Source: Halomicrococcus gelatinilyticus (lineage in GTDB: Archaea; Halobacteriota; Halobacteria; Halobacteriales; Haladaptataceae). From it: a DNA stretch of 64,000 bases. The notes beneath the pieces were generated by a model that worked only from the letters and a program-made list of their open reading frames with translations, ran no database searches and was not told the DNA's origin. The stretch covers positions 248,001 to 312,000 of the forward strand of contig CP100466.1 in the NCBI GenBank assembly GCA_024227995.1, read 5' to 3'. Positions 7,144 to 15,491 of the stretch are shown here, piece after piece. The translations under genes and the position numbers were made by a program. The number at the start of each line of letters is the position of its first letter. Position 1 is the first letter of the stretch.

Positions 7144-8400
7144 ATGGCGGACAGTGACGCGGACGATCCAACTGCATCAAGCACCAAGCGACGTGACCTG
7201 TTAGGGGCGGTAGGCGCCACTGGCGTGGCAGCGTTCGCTGGTTGTCTCAGCAACATCGGGGGTAGCGGCGGTGGCGGTAGCGTCGACACCGTGAAGTACG
7301 GCGTCCTCAATCCGATGACCGGGCCGTACGCCGGCCTGGCCGAGGAACAGCGGAAGGGGGCCAAACTCGCGGTGGAGACCATCAACGACAGCGACGAGTA
7401 CGACTTCACCATCGACGCGGAGTACGGCGACACCCAGGCGAACGAGGCGAAGGGTCCACAGGAGGCCCGGAAGATCGTCCAGCAGCACGACGCTTCGTTC
7501 CTGATGGGTGCCATCTCCAGTTCCGTGGCCCTCGCGCTCAACGAGTTCGCGCAGGAGGAGGAGATCATCTACGCGCCGGGCGCCGCGGCGATCCCGGTCA
7601 CCGGAAAGAACTGCAACGAGTACGTGTTCCGCGCCGAGACGAACACGGCCCAGATCGCGGAGGCGTGCGCCGTGTGGACCCAGAAGAACCTCGGTAGCGA
7701 CGTCTGGTTCCACATCGCCGACTACGCCTACGGACAGTCCGTGCTCCGCGAGTTCCGGAACCGGATGAAGGAGTCCGACGCCGCGTTCAACGAGGTCGGC
7801 GTCACCAAGGCCGAACTCGGCGCGAAGAACTTCGACTCCTTCATCAGCCAGATGAAGAGCTCCGACGCCGAGGTCGCCGTCATCGGTGCGACCGGCGGCG
7901 ACCTCATCAACTTCCTCAAGCAGGCCAAGAGCCAGGGCCTCCACGAGGAGATGGACATCATGACCTCGACGGGTAGCTTCCAGGTCGTGCGCGGGGCGCT
8001 GGGCGAGGCCGCCGACGGCATCTACAGCGGCACCCGGTACGTGCCGAAGGTCGAGACCGGTGACAACCAGGAGTTCGTGTCGGCGTTCGAGGAGAAACAC
8101 GACTCCTCGCCGGACAGCTTCGCCCGCGTCGCCTACGATTCCATCCGGATGGTCGCCAACGGCGTCCGGGAGGCCGGCAGCACCGACCCGAACGAGGTCA
8201 AGGACACGCTCTCCGGAATGCAGATGGAGACGCTGTACGGCCAGAACCAGTTCCGGACCTGCGACCAGCAGGCGAAGAACCCCGTCTGGGTCGGAAAGAA
8301 CGTGTACAACGGGGGCAAGATGGCGGACGTCGAGCTCATCGAGAAGGTGAGCGGCGACGACGCTATCCCGCCCTGTGACACCACCGGGTGCTCGCTCTGA
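7144..8400 (+). CDS. Liv-type ABC transporter substrate-binding lipoprotein
   Basis: The 418-residue product starts at ATG 7144; a TTG at 7129 is also in frame but would extend past the likely transcription start. The N-terminus has a lysine-arginine pair and a hydrophobic stretch ending in the lipobox 'AFAGC', then a Gly/Ser linker, so it is an exported, membrane-anchored lipoprotein. The mature part begins 'VKYGVLNPMTGPYAGLAEEQ', the hallmark of LivK/AmiC-type periplasmic binding folds. Such proteins bind branched-chain amino acids, amides, urea or related small molecules. It is the first gene of a complete importer operon with the fused permease one base downstream. Confidence 0.93.
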   Translation: MADSDADDPTASSTKRRDLLGAVGATGVAAFAGCLSNIGGSGGGGSVDTVKYGVLNPMTGPYAGLAEEQRKGAKLAVETINDSDEYDFTIDAEYGDTQANEAKGPQEARKIVQQHDASFLMGAISSSVALALNEFAQEEEIIYAPGAAAIPVTGKNCNEYVFRAETNTAQIAEACAVWTQKNLGSDVWFHIADYAYGQSVLREFRNRMKESDAAFNEVGVTKAELGAKNFDSFISQMKSSDAEVAVIGATGGDLINFLKQAKSQGLHEEMDIMTSTGSFQVVRGALGEAADGIYSGTRYVPKVETGDNQEFVSAFEEKHDSSPDSFARVAYDSIRMVANGVREAGSTDPNEVKDTLSGMQMETLYGQNQFRTCDQQAKNPVWVGKNVYNGGKMADVELIEKVSGDDAIPPCDTTGCSL

Positions 8401-8401
8401 T

Positions 8402-10420
8402 ATGGCCGGCGCACTCGTCGAACAGTTCCTCAACGGGCTGACCATCGGCGCAGTGTACGTGCTGCTCGCCGCCGGTCTGTCCATCATCTTCGGCGTGATG
8501 GACGTCATCAACTTCGCCCACGGCGAGTTCTTCGCGCTCGGTGCGTACCTCGCGGTCGCCATCGTCGCCGTCGGGACCGGCGGGAGTGCCTTCTGGGTCG
8601 CGCTCGTCGTCGCACCGCTGCTCGTCGGCCTCGTCGGGGCCGTCGTCGAGCGCTGGACGGTCAGGAAGCTGTACGGGCGCAACCCGCTCTACCACATCCT
8701 GCTCACGTTCGGCCTCGTGCTCGTGTTCAAGGACGCCATCGAACTGTTCTGGGGGCCGAACCCGCGGTCGCTGGCCCAGCCGCCGATGCTGCAGGGGCCC
8801 GTGGCGCTGCCCGGCTTCAGCTACCCGAAGTACAACCTCTTCGTCATCGCCATCGGCGTCTTCACCGCCGTCGGGACGTGGCTGCTCCTGAACCGGACGC
8901 GGTTCGGTCTGGTCGTCCGCGCGGGGTCGCAGGACCGCGAGATGGTCCGTCACCTCGGCATCGACATCGACCGCTACTACACGTTCGTGTTCGCGTTCGG
9001 CACGATGCTGGCCGCGGTCGCCGGCATCGTCCTCGGCGCGAAACAGAGCGTCAGCCCCGGGATGGGCGGCTCCATCATCATCCCGGCGTTCGTCATCGTC
9101 GTCCTCGGCGGTCTCGGGAGCTTCCGCGGCGCGGTCGTCGGCGGGTTCACCGTCGGTGTCGTCCAGACGTTCTTCCGGAGCCCACCCTTCGGTCTCGACG
9201 CGGTCCTGCCGAACCTCGAAGGACTGGTCGTCTTCCTGCTGATGATCGGCGTCCTGCTCGTCCGGCCGCAGGGCCTGTTCGGCGACCCAGAGTGGGAGGC
9301 GAGCGGCGACCTGCTGACCGGCGGGCGGAGCGTGTTCGGCCCGCAGACGCGCAAGCGCCTCGGCGTCGCGCTCGTCGCGCTGCTCGCCATCGCGCCGCTG
9401 GGCATCGGCGTCCTCTACTCGTCGTACCTGGTCAACTCGCTGCTGCTGACCATCTTCGTCTGGGCGCTGTTCGCGCTCAGCCTCGACTTCGTGATGGGCT
9501 ACGCGGGACTGGTGTCGCTCGGCCACGTCCTCTTCTTCGGGCTGGGCGCGTACGGCACCGTCCTCACCGTCCAGCACGCTGTCCCGTCGGTGTACGTCGC
9601 GCTGGCGGTCGGCATCGGTATCGCGGCGGTCGTCGCCTGGGTGGTCGGCTACCTCTCCATCCGGGTCTCCGGCGTCTACTTCTCGATGATCACGCTCGGA
9701 TTCGCCGAGTTGTTCTACCAGCTCGTCGGCAACATGTCGATCACGGGCGGCAGCGACGGCCTGTTCGGCTTCGACCCCGTCTACGGCCTGTTCGGCGGCC
9801 CGGAGGTCGGCAACTTCGCGCTGCTCGGCGACATCCACCTGTTCTACTACTTCGTCCTGGCGGCCGTGGTCGCCTCCTACCTGCTCGCGCGCCGGCTGAT
9901 GTCGGCGCCGTTCGGCAGCGTGCTCCAGGGCATCCGCGAGAGCGAGGAACGGGCGTCGTTCATCGGGTACGACGTCACCGCGTACCGCCGACAGGCATTC
10001 GTCGTCAGCGGGGCCATCGCCGGTCTCGCGGGCGGACTGTCGGCCATCCAGACCGGCGGCGTCGCGCCGTCGTTCCTCGCGTGGATCCGCTCCGGCGAGG
10101 TCGTCGTCATGACGATACTCGGCGGCATGGGGACCCTCTACGGACCGATGCTCGGTGCCGGCGTCTTCTGGGGGCTCGAAGAGCTCCTGCTGACGCTCGG
10201 CGACACCTTCCAGGGCGTCCACCTGCTCGGGCTCGACCTCGGACTCGTGTTCGAGCAGTGGCAGGGCATCCTCGGGCTGGTGTTCGTCGGCTTCGTCATC
10301 TTCGTTCCCCGCGGGCTGGTGTCGGTTCCGGAACTGCTGGCCGACCGCTTCGACCGCTTCGGCGGCGGCCCGGGGCAGGCCGAGCCCGACTCGGTCGCCG
10401 ACAGGGAGGTGAGCGACTGA
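8402..10420 (+). CDS. Fused LivH-LivM-type ABC permease
   Basis: The 672-residue protein combines both membrane subunits that are normally separate. Residues ~1-300 are LivH-like, with 'INFAHGEFFALGAYLAV' and 'ILGGLGSF'-type loops. After a linker around 'GDPEWEASGDLL', residues ~315-670 are LivM-like with 'GYAGLVSLGHVLFFGLGAY', the long loop 'GSVLQGIRESEERASFIGYD' (the EAA-like contact with the ATPase), and 'VMTILGGMGTLYGP'. The start is ATG 8402, two bases after the stop of the binding protein. The stop overlaps the next ATG (TGATG). The fusion enforces 1:1 stoichiometry of the two halves. Confidence 0.93.
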   Translation: MAGALVEQFLNGLTIGAVYVLLAAGLSIIFGVMDVINFAHGEFFALGAYLAVAIVAVGTGGSAFWVALVVAPLLVGLVGAVVERWTVRKLYGRNPLYHILLTFGLVLVFKDAIELFWGPNPRSLAQPPMLQGPVALPGFSYPKYNLFVIAIGVFTAVGTWLLLNRTRFGLVVRAGSQDREMVRHLGIDIDRYYTFVFAFGTMLAAVAGIVLGAKQSVSPGMGGSIIIPAFVIVVLGGLGSFRGAVVGGFTVGVVQTFFRSPPFGLDAVLPNLEGLVVFLLMIGVLLVRPQGLFGDPEWEASGDLLTGGRSVFGPQTRKRLGVALVALLAIAPLGIGVLYSSYLVNSLLLTIFVWALFALSLDFVMGYAGLVSLGHVLFFGLGAYGTVLTVQHAVPSVYVALAVGIGIAAVVAWVVGYLSIRVSGVYFSMITLGFAELFYQLVGNMSITGGSDGLFGFDPVYGLFGGPEVGNFALLGDIHLFYYFVLAAVVASYLLARRLMSAPFGSVLQGIRESEERASFIGYDVTAYRRQAFVVSGAIAGLAGGLSAIQTGGVAPSFLAWIRSGEVVVMTILGGMGTLYGPMLGAGVFWGLEELLLTLGDTFQGVHLLGLDLGLVFEQWQGILGLVFVGFVIFVPRGLVSVPELLADRFDRFGGGPGQAEPDSVADREVSD

Positions 10421-11178
10421 TGGCGGTGCTCGAAACGGACGGGCTGGTCCGCCAGTTCGGCGAACTCGTCGCCGTCGACCACGTCGACCTCTCGGTCGAG
10501 GCCGGCGAGTTCCGCTGCGTCATCGGTCCGAACGGGGCCGGCAAGACGACGCTGTTCAACCTCATCTCCGGCGCGCTCTCGCCGACGGACGGGACGATCC
10601 GCTTCGACGGCGAGGACGTGTCCCAGCTTCCGCCGAACGAGCGCGTCCGGCGCGGCATCGGGCGCTCGTTCCAGATAACCACCGTCTTCGGCGGGCTGAG
10701 CGTCCGCGAGAACGTCCGCCTCGCCACGCAGTCGGCGATGGACGAGACGATCACGGCGGGCGACCGCTTCTTCCGCAGTTCGGACAGCTTCCCGGACGTC
10801 GAGGAGCGCGTCGAGGACGTGCTCGGCCGCGTCGAACTCGCGGACCGCGCCGACGAGACGGCGGCGGCACTCGCGTACGGCGACCGCCGCCGCCTGGAGA
10901 TCGGCCTCGTCCTCGCGACCGACCCGAAGGTCGTCCTGCTGGACGAGCCGACCGCCGGGATGAGCGTCGAGGAGACGGAGGCGACGATGGAGCTCGTCGC
11001 CGACGTCCTCTCCGAACGCACGCTACTGCTGATCGAACACGACATCGACATGGTGATGAACGTCTCCGACAGGATAACCGTGCTCGACCGCGGCCAGGAA
11101 CTGGCGACCGGAACGCCGGAGGAGGTCGCCGCGAACGAAGACGTCCAGGACGCCTACCTGGGCGGAGGTGGTCACTGA
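10420..11178 (+). CDS. livG: LivG-type ABC transporter ATP-binding protein
   Basis: The 252-residue protein has Walker A 'GPNGAGKTTLFNLISG', the LivG-specific 'RRGIGRSFQITTVFGGLSV', a divergent signature 'ALAYGDRRRLEIGLVLA', Walker B 'VVLLDEPTAGMS' and the switch histidine in 'LLIEHDIDMVM'. It energises the fused permease from the cytoplasmic face. The ATG overlaps the permease stop, and a 'GGAGGT' Shine-Dalgarno-like element sits just upstream inside that gene. Translational coupling with its neighbours is likely. Confidence 0.94.
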   Translation: MAVLETDGLVRQFGELVAVDHVDLSVEAGEFRCVIGPNGAGKTTLFNLISGALSPTDGTIRFDGEDVSQLPPNERVRRGIGRSFQITTVFGGLSVRENVRLATQSAMDETITAGDRFFRSSDSFPDVEERVEDVLGRVELADRADETAAALAYGDRRRLEIGLVLATDPKVVLLDEPTAGMSVEETEATMELVADVLSERTLLLIEHDIDMVMNVSDRITVLDRGQELATGTPEEVAANEDVQDAYLGGGGH

Positions 11179-11885
11179 TGCTGTCCGTCGAGAACCTCCG
11201 CGCCGGCTACGGCGAGACGGAGGTGCTCTCGGGCATCTCGCTCGACGTCGAGGAGGGCGAGATCGTCACGCTCGTGGGCCGCAACGGCGTCGGCAAGACG
11301 ACGACGCTGCGCAGCATCACCGGTGCGCTCGAACCGACCGCCGGGACCGTCCGCTACGACGGCGAGGACGTGACGGGCCTGTCGCCGGTCGAGACGGCGC
11401 GCCGCGGCCTCGCGCTGGTGCCCGAGGAGCGCCGCGTCTTCCCCGGGCTCACCGTCCGCGAGAACCTCTCCGTCGGCGCGCTCGGCGGCGGCGACAGCGC
11501 CTTCCGGCGCGACGTCGACTCCGTCCTCGACACCTTCGAGAACCTCCGGGAGCGCCAGGACAACCGCGGAACGGACCTCTCCGGCGGCGAGCAGCAGATG
11601 CTCTCCATCGCTCGGGCGCTCGTCTGCGGCGCCGACGTGCTCCTGCTGGACGAACCCACGGAGGGGCTGGCGCCGCTCATCGTCGAGCGCGTGGCCGACC
11701 TCGTCGAGGAACTGAACGAGGAGGGCATCACCGTCCTGCTCGTCGAGCAGAACGTCGCCGTCGCGCTCGATCTGGCCGACCGCGCGTTCCTCCTCGACCA
11801 GAGCGGCATCGTCTTCGAGGGGTCGCCCGAGGAACTGCGCGACGACGAGGAGACGATGGACCGCCACCTCGGCATCAGCCTCTAG
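11178..11885 (+). CDS. livF: LivF-type ABC transporter ATP-binding protein
   Basis: The 235-residue second ATPase of the importer has Walker A 'GRNGVGKTTTLRSITG', the Q-loop region 'LALVPEERRVFPGLTV', signature 'LSGGEQQMLSIARAL', Walker B 'VLLLDEPTEGLAP' and switch 'LLVEQNV'. This order and the 'EERRVFPGLTVRENL' phrase are diagnostic of LivF. Its ATG overlaps the LivG stop, with 'GGAGGTGG' 8 bases ahead as a ribosome-binding site. It ends the operon. The following ~280 bases to 12168 hold no gene that I can support. Confidence 0.94.
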   Translation: MLSVENLRAGYGETEVLSGISLDVEEGEIVTLVGRNGVGKTTTLRSITGALEPTAGTVRYDGEDVTGLSPVETARRGLALVPEERRVFPGLTVRENLSVGALGGGDSAFRRDVDSVLDTFENLRERQDNRGTDLSGGEQQMLSIARALVCGADVLLLDEPTEGLAPLIVERVADLVEELNEEGITVLLVEQNVAVALDLADRAFLLDQSGIVFEGSPEELRDDEETMDRHLGISL

Positions 11886-12168
11886 CGGCAGGACGCCGCG
11901 GTCCGCATCGCTGCTTTCCTTCTCTGTCGCGGTTCTCGAACGGTGGTGTCTTTCGCCGCTCCTGCTGAAGACAGGGCGCACATCGGGCATCGTAGACCCA
12001 TCGACACCGCTTCGAACGGCTGTACCAATCGGTTGAAATTGGACTCGGCGGATCAAGAACGCACGGGTATCTACCGATACTTCTGTCGTGGTCGACCCAT
12101 GATTACAGCCTCGTCGTCGTCCGGCGGTTCCGACCAACTAAGTTTGTTCCTTCCCTACCCTCGACACC

Positions 12169-12705
12169 GTGCGATCTTTCGTTATCTCGGGTCTATCAGG
12201 GAGCGGCAAGACGACGGCCGGTGAGTATGCGAAGCGGTGGGGGTACGACACAGTGTCCGTTGGCGATACCGTGCGACAGGCGTATGACGAGCAGGACCGG
12301 GACGAGTCGGTCGGTGAGTTCGTGCTACGAATACACGAAGAGAGTGGACGGACAGCGTTTGTCCAGGAGGTGCTCACGGAACTGGACCAGCGACTGGTCC
12401 GGCGCGGTGACGCCCCGACTGGCGTCGTCATCGAGGGAGTCCACTCAAAGACGTCGGTCGAGGCTGTCCGTGACCGGTTTGGACCGACGCCAGTCGTGTG
12501 GGTCCAGGCGCCGCTGCCACTTCGCCTCCAGCGGTACCGGCGGCGTGACGAGGGTCACACGTCGGCCGACCTCTTGTGTCGCGATCTCCGGGAGTTGAAC
12601 AGTGGGATGTCGGACCTCGCGGCACCATTCGGTCACGATTACCACGTCCTCAACGACGGGTCGCGCCAGGCCTTCGAGGAACGCCTCGCTGCCATCTTTG
12701 AGTGA
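12169..12705 (+). CDS. P-loop nucleotide kinase-like protein (UPF0200/dephospho-CoA kinase-like)
   Basis: The 178-residue protein starts at GTG. It has Walker A 'SGLSGSGKTTAGEYA' at residues ~7-21, followed by 'WGYDTVSVGDTVRQ', the substrate-side helix seen in archaeal UPF0200 and adenylate or dephospho-CoA kinase folds. 'GVVIEGVHSKTSVEAVRDRF' resembles the 'GIR...E' segment of UPF0200, and 'RLQRYRRRDEGHTSADLL' is the arginine-rich LID. It probably phosphorylates a small metabolite or nucleotide; the substrate is unknown. It converges with the VOC gene two bases downstream. Confidence 0.75.
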   Translation: MRSFVISGLSGSGKTTAGEYAKRWGYDTVSVGDTVRQAYDEQDRDESVGEFVLRIHEESGRTAFVQEVLTELDQRLVRRGDAPTGVVIEGVHSKTSVEAVRDRFGPTPVVWVQAPLPLRLQRYRRRDEGHTSADLLCRDLRELNSGMSDLAAPFGHDYHVLNDGSRQAFEERLAAIFE

Positions 12706-12706
12706 T

Positions 12707-13177
12707 TCACTCGCCGAGCCGGTGCCCGTTCACGTACACGTCCTCGGCTGGCCCGCGCCCATCGTGGTAGTCGTCGTCGTACTCCATGAGCTGGAAGAGC
12801 GCGCCCGTCGGGTTCGACGGCGAGACGAACGCCTCGGTCCAGGTGTCGAACTCGGCGCGGTCGACGACCCGGAACCCGCTCTCTTCGAGCGCCGCGACGA
12901 CGGCGTCGATGTCGGCCACCTCCAGCGTGACGTGGTGGAGTCCCGGCCCGTTCCGGTCGAGGAAGTCGGTGAGGAAGGTGTCCTCGGCGACCGGTTCGAT
13001 GAGCTCCAGCCGGGAGGCGTCGCCGAGGCGGTAGTAGGCCCAGCGGAACCGGTCCTCGACGGTCTCGTCGGTCAGCTTCTCGCAGCCGAGCGCCTGCAGG
13101 AACGGCTCGGCCGTCTCGACGTCGGTCACGGCGATGCCGACGTGGTCCACTCTTATCGGCGTGTCGTGTGCTGTCAT
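12707..13177 (-). CDS. VOC-superfamily protein, methylmalonyl-CoA epimerase-like
   Basis: The 156-residue protein has two beta-alpha-beta-beta-beta halves. 'IRVDHVGIAVTDVETAEPFL' supplies the first metal-binding His, 'SRLELIEPV' a metal-binding Glu, 'GLHHVTLEVADID' the second His, and 'ALFQLMEY' the last acidic ligand. This layout and spacing match methylmalonyl-CoA epimerase, which interconverts the C2 epimers of methylmalonyl-CoA. It is somewhat longer than the usual ~130 residues and has an extra C-terminal tail. No mutase gene is adjacent, so the specific activity is not certain. Confidence 0.7.
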   Translation of the reverse strand: MTAHDTPIRVDHVGIAVTDVETAEPFLQALGCEKLTDETVEDRFRWAYYRLGDASRLELIEPVAEDTFLTDFLDRNGPGLHHVTLEVADIDAVVAALEESGFRVVDRAEFDTWTEAFVSPSNPTGALFQLMEYDDDYHDGRGPAEDVYVNGHRLGE

Positions 13178-13290
13178 CGTCCGTGCGGACGGAGACGGGG
13201 ACCTTGATTCTGTGGTTCGGTGGCGCGCGAATCGTCACCAGGGAACGACGTTCGGGAAATTTCTTTACGGCGGCCCGAGTAGCCGCCGGC

Positions 13291-14565
13291 ATGGGCTTGT
13301 ATCAGCGCGACTTCATGGAAGGAACCCGAGGAACGATGGGCGTCGACTGGGAGGAACGCATCGACTTCCAGCGCATGCGCGAGGAGCGCAAGGAGCGCGC
13401 CCTGGAGCGGATGCGCGAGGCCGGCCTCGGCAGCATGCTCCTCATCAACGACCCGAACGTCCGGTACGTGACGGGGCTCGCGATGACCGGCGGCTCCGGC
13501 GCGGACCACTACACGCTGCTCACCGAGGACGGGGACGTCGTCCACTGGGACACCGCCGACCACGCGAGCAACCAGCGGTTCAACTGCCCGTGGCTCGACG
13601 ACGTCCGCTACGCGTGTCCCGGCCTCGGTAACGTTCCCCGCGCGTCCGGGCGCGACTCGGCGCGCAACTGGCTGAAGGGCAAGATGGCCGGCCTCGTCGT
13701 CGAGGCCATGGAGGAGTACGGCGTCCACAAGGAGCCGATGGGCATCGACGTGGGCAACCAGCACCTCATCTCGGAGTTCGAGGACCGCGGCGTCGACGTC
13801 CGCCCCGGCGAGTGCGTGCAGGTGATGGAGGACGCCCGGAAGATAAAGACCCGCGACGAGATCGAGGCGCTGCGGATGGTCGCCGCCATCATCGAGGGCG
13901 GGTTCCAGCGCATCAAGGAGACCGCCCGCCCCGGCATGCGCGAGTCGGAGGTCTGGGGCGAGGCCACCAAGGAGCTCTGGAGCCTCGGCGCGATGGTCCA
14001 GGGCGGCTACCTCACCTCCGGCCCGAACACGTGGCCGAAGCACCAGGCCAACACCACCGACCGCATCATCCGTCCCGGCGACCTCGTTTACGCCGACTTC
14101 TACAACATCGGCTTCATGGGCTACCGTTCCTGCTACTACCGCACCTTCAGCATGGGCGAGCCCACCCAGGCCCAGAAAGACGCCTACGAGACCGCGCGCG
14201 ACAACCTCTACGACGTGCTCGAACGCATCGAGCCGGGCGTCACCACCGACGAGATAGCGAAGGGCTTCCCGGACATGGCGGGCGAGCACGCCGACTGGTA
14301 CGACGCCGACGAGCACTGGCAGATGACGACCAACCACTGGGCGCACGGCCTCGGCCTCCAGCTCTACGAGGTGCCGCTCATCTGGCGCGGCCTCTCGCCC
14401 GACCACCCCATCGAGATCGAGGAGGGCATGACCATGGCCGTCGAGACGATGGAGCCCGCCGACCGCCAGGGCGTCCGCGTCGAGGAGATGGTCGTCGTCC
14501 GGGAGAACGGCGTCGAGGTCCTCAGCCAGTGGCCGGTCGAGGAGATCACGACCATCGACTACTGA
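13291..14565 (+). CDS. M24 (pita-bread fold) peptidase family protein with altered metal site
   Basis: The ATG at 13291 gives 424 residues; the open frame extends upstream across the divergent promoter but has no homology there. The N-terminal domain includes 'INDPNVRYVTGLAM', and the catalytic domain ends in 'AHGLGLQLYEVP' and 'VEEMVVVRENG'. Aligned to the family, retained metal ligands are Asp269, His352, Glu385 and Glu398. The canonical Asp before 'RT' is Cys281, and the region 'DFYNIGFMGYRSCYYRT' has Asp269 twelve residues before it. That spacing is as I recall it for the M24-type DMSP lyase DddP, where a second Asp at +2 is Tyr271 here. Aminopeptidase, creatinase-like or lyase activity are all possible. 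Confidence 0.75.
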   Translation: MGLYQRDFMEGTRGTMGVDWEERIDFQRMREERKERALERMREAGLGSMLLINDPNVRYVTGLAMTGGSGADHYTLLTEDGDVVHWDTADHASNQRFNCPWLDDVRYACPGLGNVPRASGRDSARNWLKGKMAGLVVEAMEEYGVHKEPMGIDVGNQHLISEFEDRGVDVRPGECVQVMEDARKIKTRDEIEALRMVAAIIEGGFQRIKETARPGMRESEVWGEATKELWSLGAMVQGGYLTSGPNTWPKHQANTTDRIIRPGDLVYADFYNIGFMGYRSCYYRTFSMGEPTQAQKDAYETARDNLYDVLERIEPGVTTDEIAKGFPDMAGEHADWYDADEHWQMTTNHWAHGLGLQLYEVPLIWRGLSPDHPIEIEEGMTMAVETMEPADRQGVRVEEMVVVRENGVEVLSQWPVEEITTIDY

Positions 14566-14678
14566 CGGGACGCTTCCTCCCTCTTCCCGCGTTTCCGATT
14601 CGGCGACGACGCCCTCCGCTGTGGCTGCCATCTCGTCGCGTGATGACATTTAACACGGGGGCCTGCGAAGCCCCCCAC

Positions 14679-15485
14679 ATGACGTCAGAGACAACCGAAC
14701 AGTGGGAGACCGTCGAGACCAGCCGCGACGGCTACGTCGGTCGCATCACGCTCTCGCGGCCCGACGCGATGAACACATTCAGCACCGGCCTCGCGCAGGA
14801 CCTGGACGAGGCGCTGCACGCGCTCGACGAGGACCCGGACGTCAGGGCGATAATCGTCGACGGGGCGGGCGACACCTTCTCCGCCGGCATCGACGTCTCC
14901 GAGCACGCCGACCACGAGACGGAGGCGGAGTACGAGACGTGGGTGGCGCGCATGGAGGAGCCGTTCCACACCCTGACCGAGATGTCGACGCCCGTCGTCG
15001 CCGCGGTGCACGGCCACGCGGCCGCCAACGGCATCGGCCTGGTCGCCGCCTGCGACCTGGCGGTGGCCGCCGAGGGAACGCAGTTCGGCGCGACGGCCCC
15101 GAAGGTCGGTCTCTTCTGCATGGGGCCGGCCGTGCCGCTGATGCAGTCGCTCGAACGGAAGCGCGTCCTCGAACTGATACTGACCGGCGAACTGATCGAC
15201 GCGGAGACTGCGCTGGACTGGGGGCTGCTCAACCGCGTCGTCCCCGACGGCGAGCACCTGGACGCGGCCGGGGACCTCGCGGAGACCATCGCGTCGAAGA
15301 GCCCGACGGCGGTCCAGATGGGCAAGGCGGCGTTCTACGAGATGGTCGACATGGAGTACGACGCGGCGCTGGACTACTCGAACGAGCGGTTCGCCGCGCT
15401 CTGTGCGACCGAGGACGCCGGCGAGGGCATCGCGGCCTTCCTCGACGGCGAACCGCTCGACGCCGACGAGTGGCCCGGGCGGTAG
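14679..15485 (+). CDS. Crotonase-family (enoyl-CoA hydratase/isomerase-like) protein
   Basis: The 268-residue protein has the crotonase core. 'ITLSRPDAMNTFS' is strand 1, 'DGAGDTFSAGIDV' the first oxyanion-hole strand, and 'GHAAANGIGLVAACDLAV' the second oxyanion-hole glycine, followed by 'FGATAPKVGLFC'. The two catalytic glutamates of classical enoyl-CoA hydratases are absent: Gly120 occupies the first position and Ala140 the second. The 'VGLFC' stretch resembles ECHDC3-type proteins. It should bind an acyl-CoA thioester in the cytoplasm, but classical hydration is unlikely. It follows the M24 gene after 113 bases with its own ATG. Confidence 0.85.
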   Translation: MTSETTEQWETVETSRDGYVGRITLSRPDAMNTFSTGLAQDLDEALHALDEDPDVRAIIVDGAGDTFSAGIDVSEHADHETEAEYETWVARMEEPFHTLTEMSTPVVAAVHGHAAANGIGLVAACDLAVAAEGTQFGATAPKVGLFCMGPAVPLMQSLERKRVLELILTGELIDAETALDWGLLNRVVPDGEHLDAAGDLAETIASKSPTAVQMGKAAFYEMVDMEYDAALDYSNERFAALCATEDAGEGIAAFLDGEPLDADEWPGR

Positions 15486-15491
15486 CGCCAG

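Noticed and set aside
13291..14565. Firm annotation as DMSP lyase
   Set aside because: Only ligand spacing and general layout, compared from memory, support this; two of the six ligands I recall for DddP differ and no DMSP pathway gene is recognised nearby.
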